Shown: in pieces, positions 46,372 through 54,462 of the stretch | How positions within the stretch are numbered: position 1 is the first letter of the stretch | Layout: every line of letters begins with the position of its first letter | Source of the DNA: Saccharothrix deserti | GTDB lineage: Bacteria; Actinomycetota; Actinomycetes; Mycobacteriales; Pseudonocardiaceae | NCBI RefSeq assembly: GCF_009769385.1 | Contig: NZ_VKAB01000032.1 | Span: 1-64,000 of the forward strand | Reading direction: 5' to 3' | Length of the DNA: 64,000 bases | Translations under genes and position numbers: made by a program | Notes under the pieces: model-generated | What the model saw: the letters and a program-made list of their open reading frames with translations, nothing else | The model's database searches: none | Told to the model about the DNA's origin: nothing

Positions 46372-47416
46372 CGTAGCTCCCCACGACCTCGTCGTCCCAC
46401 TGGAGCCGGGCGATTGCATCCAGAATGCGGTCGACACTCGGCAGGTGGTGTTCCTCCAGCTTCGGCGGCGGGTAGGGGATGTCGAACCCGGTCACCCGCA
46501 GCACCGGCGCGTGCAGGTGGTGGAAGCACCGCTCGGTCACCCGGGCGACGACCTCCGCGCCGTACCCGCCGAACCCGGACGCCTCGTGCACGACCACCGC
46601 GCGCCCGGTGCGGCGGACCGACGCGCACACCGTCTCGTCGTCGAACGGCGACAACGACCGCAGGTCCACGACCTCGACGTCCCAGCCCTCCTCCACCGCC
46701 GCCTCGGCCGTCTCCAACGCGGTCGCGACCATCGGCCCGTACGCGATCAACGTGACGTCCCGCCCGGCACGCCGCACCAACGCCCGGTCGAACCCGATCG
46801 AGTCCCTCGAGTCGACCGAGTCGACCGAGTCGACCGAGTCGACCGAAAGCTCACCCTTCGCCCAGTACCGCCGCTTCGGCTCCAGGAAGATCACCGGATC
46901 CGGCGAATCGATCGAGTCGCGCAACAACCGGTACGCGTCATCCGGCGTACCGGGCGTGACGACCCGCAGCCCCGGCGTGTGCGTGTAGTACGCCTCCGAC
47001 GAGTCGCAGTGGTGCTCGACCCCGCCGATCCCGCCGCCGTACGGCACCCGGATCACCACCGGCAGCGACACCCGCCCGCGCGTGCGGTTGCGGAGCTTGG
47101 CCAGGTGGCTGGTGATCTGCTCGAACGCCGGGTAGGCGAACGCGTCGAACTGCATCTCCACCACGGGCCGCAGGCCGTTCATCGCCATGCCGATGGCGGT
47201 CCCGACGATGCCGGACTCGGCCAGCGGCGTGTCGAACACCCGCTGCTCGCCGAACCGCGACGCGAGCCCGTCGGTCACCCGGAACACACCGCCGAGCGCT
47301 CCGACGTCCTCACCGAACACCAGCACGCTCGGGTCGGCGGCCAACGCGTCGGCCAACGCCCGGTTCAACGCTCCCGCCATGGAGACAGCGGAGACCCCGG
47401 TGGACACCGCGCTCAT
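46364..47416 (-). CDS. bkdB: Branched-chain 2-oxoacid dehydrogenase E1 component, beta subunit
   Basis: A 350-residue transketolase-like subunit. Landmarks are FGEDVGALGGVFRVTDGL, FDTPLAESGIVGTAIGMAM, VPYGGGIGGVEHHCDSSEAY and the C-terminal VVHEASGFGGYGAEVVARV. It forms the alpha2-beta2 E1 with the upstream gene and binds ThDP. Around residues 190-206 a Val-Asp-Ser repeat encoded by a 9-bp tandem array interrupts the usual KGE-to-LVRRAG loop. ATG 47416 overlaps the E1-alpha stop (ATGA). Confidence 0.9.
   Translation of the reverse strand: MSAVSTGVSAVSMAGALNRALADALAADPSVLVFGEDVGALGGVFRVTDGLASRFGEQRVFDTPLAESGIVGTAIGMAMNGLRPVVEMQFDAFAYPAFEQITSHLAKLRNRTRGRVSLPVVIRVPYGGGIGGVEHHCDSSEAYYTHTPGLRVVTPGTPDDAYRLLRDSIDSPDPVIFLEPKRRYWAKGELSVDSVDSVDSVDSRDSIGFDRALVRRAGRDVTLIAYGPMVATALETAEAAVEEGWDVEVVDLRSLSPFDDETVCASVRRTGRAVVVHEASGFGGYGAEVVARVTERCFHHLHAPVLRVTGFDIPYPPPKLEEHHLPSVDRILDAIARLQWDDEVVGSYGA
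46800..46844 (-). repeat. In-frame 9-bp tandem repeat in E1 beta
   Basis: GAGTCGACC is repeated exactly four times (46809-46844), preceded by a degenerate unit (46800-46808). It encodes SVDSVDSVDSVDSRDS on the minus strand. As the unit is a multiple of three, gain or loss of units would keep the frame. Confidence 0.85.
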
Positions 47417-48486
47417 GCCAGTTCCTCCCGCAGCGCAGCGGCCTGTTCCCGCAGGTGGCGGGGCGTGGACGCGTAGACGTGCTCGAACAGGTCGTCCGGC
47501 GACGGCACGACGTCGGCGTTCATCTTCGCCCGCACGGACGCCGCGAACTCCTCCGCCTCGGCCGCCACCGCCGCACGGCGCGCGTTGTCCAGCAGCCCCC
47601 GCGAGACCAGGTACGCCTCCAGCCGGTCGACCGGGTCCCGGTCCAGCCACGCCGCCACCTCGTCGGACGTGCGGTAGCGGGTGGCGTCGTCGGCGTTGGT
47701 GTGCGCCTCGATCCGGTAGGTCAGCGCCTCGATCAACGTCGGCCCGCCCGACAAGACCGCCTCGCGCACCACCGCGTACACGGCGGCCACGTCGTTGCCG
47801 TCCACCAGCACCGACGGCACGCCGTACCCGATGCCCTTGTGCGCCAGCGACGGCGCGGCGTTCTGCTTGGACATGGGCACGCTGATCGCGTAACCGTTGT
47901 TCTGCACCAGGAACACCACCGGTGCCTTCCACACGCCGGCGAAGTTCAGCGCCTCGTGCGTGTCACCCTCGGACGTCGCGCCGTCACCGAGCAGCACCAG
48001 CGCCGCCGTGTCCTCGCCCTTCAACCGCGCCGCGTGCGCGAAGCCGACGGCGTGCAGGGTGTTCGTGGCCAGCGGGGTGCACTGGGGGCCGACGCGGTGC
48101 TCGTACGGGTCGTAGCCGAGGTGCCAGCCGCCTTGGAGCAGGGTCAACGTCTCGGCCGGGTCGACGCCCCGCGTCACCAGGGCGACGCAGTCGCGGTAGG
48201 TCGGGAACAGCCAGTCGTCGGGGCGCAGCGCGAGCACCGAGCCCACCTCGCACGCCTCCTGGCCGCGTGACGACGGGTAGACCGCCAGCCTGCCCTGCCT
48301 GGTCAGCGCGGTGGCCTGGGTGTCGAAGCGGCGGCCGACGACCATCCGCCGGTGCAGCTCGACCAGCACGTCGTCGTCGGGCATGGCCAGCGGCGAGTCG
48401 TCCACCGGCGAGCCGTCCTTGCGCAGCAGCGACAGCGGTTCGTCGCTGGGCAGCAACGTCCGCTCGGGCACGCGGGTCCGGGCCAT
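47413..48486 (-). CDS. bkdA: Branched-chain 2-oxoacid dehydrogenase E1 component, alpha subunit
   Basis: A 357-residue ThDP-dependent decarboxylase subunit. The ThDP/Mg motif is LLGDGATSEGDTHEALNFAG, ending VFLVQNNGYAIS. YPSSRGQEACEVGSVLAL, GPQCTPLATNTLHAVG and the phosphorylation-loop-like YRIEAHTNADDATRYR are typical of Bkd/Pdh alpha subunits of this type. The ATG at 48486 follows GGAGGAG. First gene of the operon; no E3 gene is present, so dihydrolipoamide dehydrogenase must come from elsewhere. Products would feed branched-chain fatty acid synthesis. Confidence 0.9.
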   Translation of the reverse strand: MARTRVPERTLLPSDEPLSLLRKDGSPVDDSPLAMPDDDVLVELHRRMVVGRRFDTQATALTRQGRLAVYPSSRGQEACEVGSVLALRPDDWLFPTYRDCVALVTRGVDPAETLTLLQGGWHLGYDPYEHRVGPQCTPLATNTLHAVGFAHAARLKGEDTAALVLLGDGATSEGDTHEALNFAGVWKAPVVFLVQNNGYAISVPMSKQNAAPSLAHKGIGYGVPSVLVDGNDVAAVYAVVREAVLSGGPTLIEALTYRIEAHTNADDATRYRTSDEVAAWLDRDPVDRLEAYLVSRGLLDNARRAAVAAEAEEFAASVRAKMNADVVPSPDDLFEHVYASTPRHLREQAAALREELA

Positions 48487-48595
48487 GGCTCCTCCGGGTG
48501 TCTCAAAGGACGAGATGGAGGGCATGGTCCAGCTCACACCGGCCAATGTTCCAGATCCGGGCTCGCAGTCCGGACGAATGGCCGCGCAGGCGGGT

Positions 48596-48601
48596 TATGG
48601 T
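48596..48601 (+). promoter_or_regulatory. -10 box giving a leaderless Lrp/BkdR mRNA
   Basis: TATGGT ends 7 nt before the ATG at 48609. The 122-bp gap to the E1-alpha start must also hold the bkd promoter and the regulator's sites; no clear dyad was found. Confidence 0.5.
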
Positions 48602-48608
48602 CGGCCAC

Positions 48609-49100
48609 ATGACGGTGAGGGCTGGACATTCGGCACCGCTCGACGCGCTCGACCGGCGCATCGTGGAGGCGCTGCGCGCGGACGGCCGGATGTCCATGCG
48701 CGCGCTCGCCGAGAAGCTGCACATCTCGCGCGCCAGCGCGTACTCGCGGGTGGAGCGGCTGCACCGTGACGGCGTCGTCACCGGGTACACGGCGGTGGTC
48801 GACCCGGAGCGCTACGGCTTCGGCATCTCCGCCTACGTCTACCTCAAGATCAGCCAGCACTCGTGGAAGGCCGTGCGGCAGCGGGTGCTGGAGATCCCCG
48901 AGGTGTGGCACGGCGCGCTGGTGTCCGGCGACTACGACCTCGTGCTGCTGGTCCGGGCGCCGGACGCGCACAGCCTGCGCGACCTGGTGCTGTCCCGGCT
49001 GCAGACGATGCCGGACGTGACGTCCAGCCACACCGTGCTCATCCTCGACGAACTGCCCGCCGGCGGTAACGACCGCGACGGTCACCAGCCGAAGTTCTGA
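48609..49100 (+). CDS. bkdR: Lrp/AsnC-family regulator (probable BkdR)
   Basis: A 163-residue regulator. The N-terminal helix-turn-helix is LDALDRRIVEALRADGRMSM, then ALAEKLHISRASAYSRVERL. The RAM ligand domain has VVDPERYGFGISAYVYLKI and VSGDYDLVLLVRAPDAHSL. Divergence from the E1-alpha gene is the usual place for BkdR, which activates the operon in response to branched-chain amino acids. Its 3' end overlaps the convergent CAP gene by 19 bp. Confidence 0.88.
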   Translation: MTVRAGHSAPLDALDRRIVEALRADGRMSMRALAEKLHISRASAYSRVERLHRDGVVTGYTAVVDPERYGFGISAYVYLKISQHSWKAVRQRVLEIPEVWHGALVSGDYDLVLLVRAPDAHSLRDLVLSRLQTMPDVTSSHTVLILDELPAGGNDRDGHQPKF

Positions 49101-49852
49101 GTCCAGTAGATGCCGTAGGAGCCGCCTCGGGCCATGCCCGCGCCCAGCGCCTTGAGCTTGCAGTTGAGGATGTTGGCCCGGTGGCCGGGCGAGTCCATCC
49201 AGCCCTTCACGACGGCCTCGGCGGTGCGCTGACCGGCGGCGATGTTCTCCGCGCCGGGAGCGGGGTAGCCGGCGGCCTTGACCCGGTCCACGAACGTGCG
49301 GCCGTCCTTGGAGACGTGGTCGAAGTAGTTCTGCGCGGCCATGTCCGCGCTGTGCGCGCGGGCGGCGGCGGCGAGCCGGGCGTCCGCGACCAGCGCGGGG
49401 CAACCGTTCGCGGCGCGTTCGGCGTTGGTCAGCTCGACCACCTTGGCCTCGGCCAGTTCGACCTCGGTCTTCGCCGGCACAGCAGGTGCGGCAGGCGCGG
49501 CAGGCGCGGCAGGCGCGGGCGGCGCGGGCGACGCCGGCGGCGTGGGCCGCTGCACGGGAGGCTTGACCGGCGGCTTGGTGGTCGTGGTCGTGGTCGTCGT
49601 GGTGACCGGCGGCGGCTCGGTGGTGGTCGTGGGGCTCGGCGAGTTCTGCGACGACGTCGTGGTGTCCGACGTGGTCACGGTGGTCGGCGCGGCGGCGGGA
49701 TCCGACGTGGTGCGGACCGTGGTGGTGGCGCTCGCCGCGACCAGGGCCATCCCGTCCGGGTACTCGCACCCGGACAGAGCCAACCCGGCGAGGATGGCGA
49801 CGACGGGCAGCACACAGTTCTTGGGCGACACGCGAAAAACCTCAATCTGCAT
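49082..49852 (-). CDS. CAP (SCP/PR-1)-domain lipoprotein
   Basis: A 256-residue secreted lipoprotein. The signal peptide ends with lipobox LALSGC. A very long Thr/Pro/Ala-rich stalk (about 40-130) follows, then a CAP domain (about 133-256) with VELTNAERAANGCPALVADA, RAHSADMAAQNYFDHVSKDG, AGENIAAGQRTAEAVVKGWM and DSPGHRANILN. The His/Glu residues of the CAP cavity are kept. CAP domains bind lipids or act in the cell wall. A structured 130-nt leader precedes the ATG at 49852. Confidence 0.9.
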   Translation of the reverse strand: MQIEVFRVSPKNCVLPVVAILAGLALSGCEYPDGMALVAASATTTVRTTSDPAAAPTTVTTSDTTTSSQNSPSPTTTTEPPPVTTTTTTTTTKPPVKPPVQRPTPPASPAPPAPAAPAAPAAPAVPAKTEVELAEAKVVELTNAERAANGCPALVADARLAAAARAHSADMAAQNYFDHVSKDGRTFVDRVKAAGYPAPGAENIAAGQRTAEAVVKGWMDSPGHRANILNCKLKALGAGMARGGSYGIYWTQNFGW

Positions 49853-49869
49853 TCGACGGCATTTCGGGC

Positions 49870-49921
49870 GCGGCGACCGCGTGTGCGCTTCTTCGCAGGG
49901 TAAGCGCGCTGCGGTCGCCGC
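49870..49921 (-). ncRNA. Structured leader of the CAP lipoprotein mRNA
   Basis: With transcription from the promoter at 49989-50016, the leader is about 130 nt. It contains an 11-bp perfect stem (49870-49880/49911-49921) and an inner 6-bp stem (49885-49890/49902-49907). Cell-wall genes of actinobacteria often carry c-di-AMP (ydaO) riboswitches, but I cannot match that consensus here. Treat as an unclassified structured 5' UTR. Confidence 0.4.
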
Positions 49922-49988
49922 ACCGAAGAGGGAACCGGGCGACCGGACAAGGCGAGGAGCGCTGCGGTCGACCTCAATTCCGGGAGTG

Positions 49989-50016
49989 ACTTTATCCGGG
50001 AATGCAGAATTGTCAA
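49989..50016 (-). promoter_or_regulatory. Sigma-A promoter of the CAP lipoprotein gene with AT-rich upstream region
   Basis: Minus strand: TTGACA (50016-50011), 16 bp, TAAAGT (49994-49989). The upstream 50017-50045 is AT-rich (CTACTTATTTAAGGAACATT on the plus strand), like an UP element, and stands out in this GC-rich sequence. Confidence 0.65.
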
Positions 50017-50075
50017 CAACTACTTATTTAAGGAACATTTAAACCTTGCATCAGGTGCCGAAAAGGAATCGGCGG

Positions 50076-51356
50076 TCAGACTGGCTCCTCCGCGCGTCCC
50101 AGCCGCAGCTGGACCCGCGTGCCGCCCAGCGGTCCCCGGTCGACCACCAGCGAGCCGCCGGTGGCCTCCGCCGCCCGGCGGGCGATGTCGAGCCCGAGGC
50201 CGGTCGAGCCCGCGCCGCTGCTCCCCCGCCGCAACGCCGTCTCCAGGTCGTCGATGCCGGGCCCGGCGTCCTCGACGACGATCACCACCCGGTCGGGCTG
50301 GTGGAACAGCGCCACGACGAACCCGACGCCCTCGGGCGTGTGGCGGAAGACGTTGCCGAGCACGGCGTCCATCGCCGCCGCGAGGTCGCTGCGGGTCAGC
50401 GGCACGAGGGCGCGGCGTTCGGTGCCGCGCAGGTTCCACAGCCGCTGCTGGTCGTCGGCCAGGGCGGACCAGAACACCAGGCGGTCGTGCACGACCTGGG
50501 CGGCGTCGCACCGGCCGCCGTCGGGGTCGTCCAGCTCGCGGCGGGCGGCCCGGATGAGTTCGTTGACCTCGCGTTCCAGCGCGTGCACGGCCTGTCGGAC
50601 GCGGTTGGCGTTGGGATCTTGGCCGAGGGTTTCCGAATCCAGGCGCAACGCGGTGAGCGGCGTGCGCAGCCGGTGGGAAAGATCGGCCAGGATTTCGCGC
50701 TCGTTGGCGACTAGTTGGCCTATCCGATCAGCCATCCGGTTGAACGCGCCGCCCGCGTCGAGCAATTCCGGCGGTCCACTGGGCGTGACGCGGGTGGTGA
50801 GATCACCCTGGCCCATTTTGCGGGCGCCGTCGGCGAGCGCGGCGGCGGCTTTGACGACCCGTGCGCCCAGTCGGTCGGCGACCAGCACGGAGCCCAGCAC
50901 GAGGGTGACGGCGACGCCGCTGAGCGCGAGCCACGCCTGGGTGACGCCCCGGGACAGCTCGGACTCCGGCACGAACGCCTCCACCACGGCGACCCGGCCC
51001 TCGTCCAGCAGCACGGGCTGGAGGTGCACGAGACCGGCGGGGGTGGCGGCGGTGAACGCACGCCCCTCCTCGCGGGCCGTCCTGAGCTGGTCGTCCGTGG
51101 CCACCGGCACGCCGACGACCTCGCCGGTCGCCAGGTGCACCGCGACCCGGCCGGCGGTGCTGGTCAGGGCCTGGCCGACGGACGCCGGGTCGGCGGTGAT
51201 CACCAGGACGGGGGTGAGCGCGCCGGCCAGGCGTTCGGCGTCGGCCAGCGCCCGGTCCTCGGCGAGTTGGCGCACCACCAGGGCCAGCGGGATCAGGAAC
51301 GCCAGCGCCACCATCGAGGTGACGGCCAGCGAGACGAGGGCGAGCGACTTCCTCAC
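50076..51356 (-). CDS. Sensor histidine kinase
   Basis: A 426-residue membrane kinase. TM1 spans about 7-29 and an external sensor about 30-140. TM2 spans about 143-165, then HAMP (GARVVKAAAALADGARKMGQ). HisKA holds the phospho-His in LADLSHRLRTPLTALRLDSE. The HATPase has N-box AVLGNVFRHTPEG, G1 VEDAGPGIDD and G2 GSTGLGLDIARRAAEATGG. GTG 51356 overlaps the stop of the response regulator (GTGA). The signal sensed is unknown. Confidence 0.9.
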   Translation of the reverse strand: MRKSLALVSLAVTSMVALAFLIPLALVVRQLAEDRALADAERLAGALTPVLVITADPASVGQALTSTAGRVAVHLATGEVVGVPVATDDQLRTAREEGRAFTAATPAGLVHLQPVLLDEGRVAVVEAFVPESELSRGVTQAWLALSGVAVTLVLGSVLVADRLGARVVKAAAALADGARKMGQGDLTTRVTPSGPPELLDAGGAFNRMADRIGQLVANEREILADLSHRLRTPLTALRLDSETLGQDPNANRVRQAVHALEREVNELIRAARRELDDPDGGRCDAAQVVHDRLVFWSALADDQQRLWNLRGTERRALVPLTRSDLAAAMDAVLGNVFRHTPEGVGFVVALFHQPDRVVIVVEDAGPGIDDLETALRRGSSGAGSTGLGLDIARRAAEATGGSLVVDRGPLGGTRVQLRLGRAEEPV

Positions 51357-52033
51357 TCGGCCGCCGTCAGCTTGAACCCGACTCCGCGCACGGTGTGCAG
51401 GTAGCGGGGTTGGGCGGCGCGTTCACCGAGCTTGCGGCGCAGCCAGGACAGGTGGACGTCCAGCGTCTGGTCGTCGTGCCTGCCGGGCAGGTTCCACAGG
51501 TTCGCCAGGAGTTCGGCGCGCGGCACCACCTTGCCCTCGCGGGCGGCGAGGTAGGCGAGGAGGTCGAACTCCTTGCGGGTCAGGTTGAGCTCGCGGCCGT
51601 CGAGGCGGGCCTCGCGGCGGTCGGGGTCGACGGTGAGGCTGCCGACTTGGAACGGCGCGGGTGGTGCGTCCTTGCGCGCCCGGCGCAGGACGGCGGACAA
51701 CCTCGCCGCAAGGTGTTCGCTGGAGAACGGCTTCACCAGGTAGTCGTCGGCGCCGGCGTTGAGGAGGCGGACGATCTCGTTCTCGTCGTCACGGGCGGTG
51801 GCGACTATGACCGGCACGTCGCACACGCCGCGCATCATGCGCAACGCGTCCGCGCCGTCCATGTCGGGCAACCCGAGATCGAGCACAACCAGGTCGAACG
51901 CACCGCCCGTGATCTCCCGCAGTGCCTCCAGCGCCGTACCGACAGGCAGCACGGCGTGCCCGAGCCCGGTCAACGCCCGGCTCACCGCCGACCGCACGAC
52001 CGGGTCGTCCTCGACGAGCAGCACCGACACCAT
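51353..52033 (-). CDS. OmpR-family response regulator
   Basis: A 226-residue regulator. The receiver has acidic pair LLVEDDP, phospho-Asp in LVVLDLGLPDMDG, Thr in VIVATARDD and Lys in DYLVKPF. An intact winged helix follows (LNLTRKEFDLLAYLAAREGK, then LDVHLSWLRRKLGE and HTVRGVGFKL). It is complete, unlike the regulator at 6431-6988. ATG 52033. It overlaps the kinase gene; the large palindrome R3 lies just upstream. Confidence 0.92.
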   Translation of the reverse strand: MVSVLLVEDDPVVRSAVSRALTGLGHAVLPVGTALEALREITGGAFDLVVLDLGLPDMDGADALRMMRGVCDVPVIVATARDDENEIVRLLNAGADDYLVKPFSSEHLAARLSAVLRRARKDAPPAPFQVGSLTVDPDRREARLDGRELNLTRKEFDLLAYLAAREGKVVPRAELLANLWNLPGRHDDQTLDVHLSWLRRKLGERAAQPRYLHTVRGVGFKLTAAE

Positions 52034-52074
52034 GGCGCGCACCGTACCCACTTCTCCAGCCGCCCCCTCACCCC

Positions 52075-52220
52075 CGCGAAAGTCGAACCTCCAGGCCCCG
52101 AGAGTCGAACGTTCGCGTACCCCGAATTCAACGCTCAGGACAGGCACCCCGCGAACCCGAGTGTCGAACTCGGGGTACCTGAACGTTCGACTCTCGCGCT
52201 CTGGAGGTTCGACTCTCGGG
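52075..52220. repeat. Palindromic repeat copy R3 (large cruciform-like element)
   Basis: Three exactly paired segments nest: 52082-52094/52201-52213 (13 bp), 52099-52114/52181-52196 (16 bp) and 52117-52125/52170-52178 (9 bp). The apical part holds GAATTCAACGCTCAG (shared with R1) and CGAGTGTCGAACTCGGG (shared with R2). It fills most of the gap between the response regulator and the 52374 gene. The remaining 52220-52369 can be read as a 50-codon open frame (ending AHGQGFAVRMPPAG) that looks like the tail of a lost gene; I assign no function. Confidence 0.8.
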
Positions 52221-52373
52221 TGAGTGCTGCGTTCGGGAGGGGTTTCCAGGCCCGCTTCCCGAACCTGCTGGACACCGTGCTCGCCGACGCCGGCCAAGCC
52301 GGGAACCGGCTGCGGGTGAACTCCGCGCACGGTCAGGGGTTCGCGGTGCGGATGCCGCCGGCAGGATGACCTG

Positions 52374-52910
52374 GTGACCAGGGGCCTGCAGTACCTCGCC
52401 GCGTGGTCGGCGTCGACCGCGGTAGCGGTGGCGCTGTCCTGGCTGGGCATCCGGTTCGTGTTGGACGCGGGCGTACCCGAACACCCGCGCGTGGTCGCCG
52501 GACCCACGCAGTTGTCCGCGATAGCCACCACCACCACCACGACCACCGTCACGACCACCACCACGACGACCACGGCGGCGGTCCCGCCACCCGCCCCGAC
52601 CACGACCACGGTCGCCCCCGCCCCCGCCACGACCACCCAGCCCCTGCCGTCCGAGGACGGCACGTGGACCGAGCAGGACGGCGAGCCGGTGTACCTGCGC
52701 AGCTTCCGCCTCCGGGGCGGGGTGGCCGCGATCCGCTTCTCGCCCAACGAGATGGAGCCGATCTCGGCCACCCCGCGCCAGGGCTTCGCGGCGACCGTGG
52801 AGCAGCCCGCGGACGCCGTCGTGGTCGAGTTCACCGGTCCTGGCCACCGGTCCCGCCTGGAGGCGACCTGGGTCGGCGGCCCGCAGTGGCGGATCGTCGA
52901 AGCCGGTTAG
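52374..52910 (+). CDS. Membrane-anchored protein with Thr-rich stalk, function unknown
   Basis: A 178-residue protein. One N-terminal TM helix (LAAWSASTAVAVALSWLGIR) is followed by a long Thr/Pro stalk (about 48-90) and a small C-terminal domain with YLRSFRLRGGVAAIRFSP and a closing GGPQWRIVEAG. The topology resembles a signal-anchored surface protein. GTG start at 52374, four bases after a preceding open frame. No family is recognised. Confidence 0.7.
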   Translation: MTRGLQYLAAWSASTAVAVALSWLGIRFVLDAGVPEHPRVVAGPTQLSAIATTTTTTTVTTTTTTTTAAVPPPAPTTTTVAPAPATTTQPLPSEDGTWTEQDGEPVYLRSFRLRGGVAAIRFSPNEMEPISATPRQGFAATVEQPADAVVVEFTGPGHRSRLEATWVGGPQWRIVEAG

Positions 52911-52944
52911 CCCCCGTCACGCCACGGTGAGCCGCCACGGTGAG

Positions 52945-53571
52945 CTAAGCCAGGGCCACCTGAGCGCGCAGTCTCGGCAGCAGCGCGTAGAAAGCGTCGC
53001 CCGGACACACGGTGCCGTCCCAGAAGTCGCGGTGGCCGTGGATCTCCGCGGGCGGGATGTCGTACTGGCGGCAGATCACCGCGCACAGCCACACCAACGC
53101 GTCCCACTGCACGGCGGGTGGTGTCTGGTCGACGTACGTGCCCTCGTTCTCGATCCCGATCGAGTTCCGGTTCTGGCCGAACGCGTGCGCGCCCTCGACC
53201 ATCCGGTCACCGGCGAGCAGCGCGTCGAGGCTGCCGTGCCGCCCCTCCAGCAGCACGCCGCCCCGCGTGATGGTGAAGTGCTGCCCGGTGTCGCCCCAGT
53301 CGTTGGCGTCCGTGTGCAGCCCCTGGAAGAACCGGGCCAGCCAGTGCGCGTGCCCCCGCGACCCGTCCGCCACGTTGTCCGTCGCGGTGTGGTGGATCAG
53401 GATCCGTTCCGGCTTGCGGCGCAACGTCACCGGCTGCTCGGCGGGCGGTCGGGCACCCCACTCGGCGCACGGCTCGATCCGCCGCCGGACGGCAGGCGGC
53501 GGCAGCGTGGACGCGCCGAGTCCGACCACCGCACCCACCCCGAGCAACACCGTGCGTCTGCCGATCATCAC
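52945..53571 (-). CDS. Exported peptidoglycan-recognition/N-acetylmuramoyl-L-alanine amidase
   Basis: A 208-residue protein. A Tat-like signal (GRRTVLLGVGAVVGLGAS) precedes a PGRP/amidase_2 domain. Zinc-ligand candidates are the first His of RILIHHTATDN, His in AEIHGHRDFWD and Cys in GTVCPGDAF. GDTGQHFTITRGGVLLEGR and NSIGIENEGTYVD are typical. It would cleave the amide between MurNAc and L-Ala in peptidoglycan. Start at 53571, or at the following Met. Confidence 0.9.
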   Translation of the reverse strand: MMIGRRTVLLGVGAVVGLGASTLPPPAVRRRIEPCAEWGARPPAEQPVTLRRKPERILIHHTATDNVADGSRGHAHWLARFFQGLHTDANDWGDTGQHFTITRGGVLLEGRHGSLDALLAGDRMVEGAHAFGQNRNSIGIENEGTYVDQTPPAVQWDALVWLCAVICRQYDIPPAEIHGHRDFWDGTVCPGDAFYALLPRLRAQVALA

Positions 53572-53699
53572 TCCCCCGATTCGTCAGGCGGGAGTGGATC
53601 ACATGCGGGCCCCGCAAGGGAATCCGCACGGTGTCCAGCCCTTCACCCGTTCGCGGCCTGGACTCCACCCGTTAGCCGAGTGGTGGTTCGATCGCGGTC

Positions 53700-54404
53700 A
53701 TGACGCACCCCGGCGAACCGCACCGCGACGACCTCTCCGGCCGGCTCAACTGGCTGCGCGCCGGTGTCCTCGGGGCGAACGACGGCATCGTGTCCACGGC
53801 GGGGCTCGTGGTCGGCGTCGCCGGCGCCACGGCGGACCGCACCACGATCCTCGCCGCGGGCATCGCCGGGCTGGTCGCGGGCTCCTTGTCGATGGCGGGC
53901 GGCGAGTACGTCTCGGTCAGCACCCAGCGGGACACCGAACGGGCCGCGCTCAGGCTCGAGGAGCGCGAGCTGCGCGAGATGCCCGAGGCGGAGGAACGCG
54001 AGCTCGCCGAGATCTACCGGGAGAAGGGCCTGTCCGAGGAACTGGCCGCGCAGGTGGCGCGCGAGCTGACCGAGCAGGACGCCCTGCGGGCGCACGCGGA
54101 AGCCGAGCTGCAGATCGACCCGGACAACCTGACCAGCCCGTGGCAGGCCGCGTGGGCGTCGCTGGTGTCGTTCGCGGTCGGCGCGCTCATCCCGGTGATC
54201 GCGATCGTGCTGCCGCCGACGGCCTGGCGGGTGTGGGCGTGCGCGGCGGCGGTGCTGGTCGGGTTGGTGCTGACCGGCGTGATCAGCGCCCGGCTCGGGT
54301 CGAGCCGGGCCGGCCGCGCGGTGCGGCGGAACGTGGTCGTCGGGTCGCTCACGATGGTCGTCACCTACTACGTGGGTCTCCTGTTCGGAGTAACAGTCGG
54401 GTGA
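53700..54404 (+). CDS. VIT1/CCC1-family transporter
   Basis: A 234-residue membrane protein. WLRAGVLGANDGIVSTAGLV and SLSMAGGEYVSVSTQRDTER are the hallmark segments; the latter contains the metal-translocating helix and the start of the cytoplasmic metal-binding domain (EERELREMPEAEERELAEIY). Three further TM helices end the protein. It probably exports Fe2+ or Mn2+ from the cytosol. ATG 53700; the hexamer TTCGAT lies 7 nt upstream, a weak -10 candidate. Confidence 0.92.
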   Translation: MTHPGEPHRDDLSGRLNWLRAGVLGANDGIVSTAGLVVGVAGATADRTTILAAGIAGLVAGSLSMAGGEYVSVSTQRDTERAALRLEERELREMPEAEERELAEIYREKGLSEELAAQVARELTEQDALRAHAEAELQIDPDNLTSPWQAAWASLVSFAVGALIPVIAIVLPPTAWRVWACAAAVLVGLVLTGVISARLGSSRAGRAVRRNVVVGSLTMVVTYYVGLLFGVTVG

Positions 54405-54462
54405 CCCGGTCACGCAGCGCACACACCCCTGGAACCCCGGCGAAAAAAGTCGCCACCTGAAG

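Noticed and set aside
46800..46844. Possible CRISPR-like repeats
   Set aside because: Contiguous 9-bp tandem units inside a gene with no spacers and no cas genes.
49853..49982. ydaO (c-di-AMP) riboswitch before the CAP gene
   Set aside because: Context fits, but the conserved ydaO segments could not be identified; only a generic structured leader is claimed.
52220..52369. 50-codon open frame ending AHGQGFAVRMPPAG
   Set aside because: It may be the tail of a lost gene, but it starts inside the R3 palindrome and has no recognisable domain; described under R3 only.
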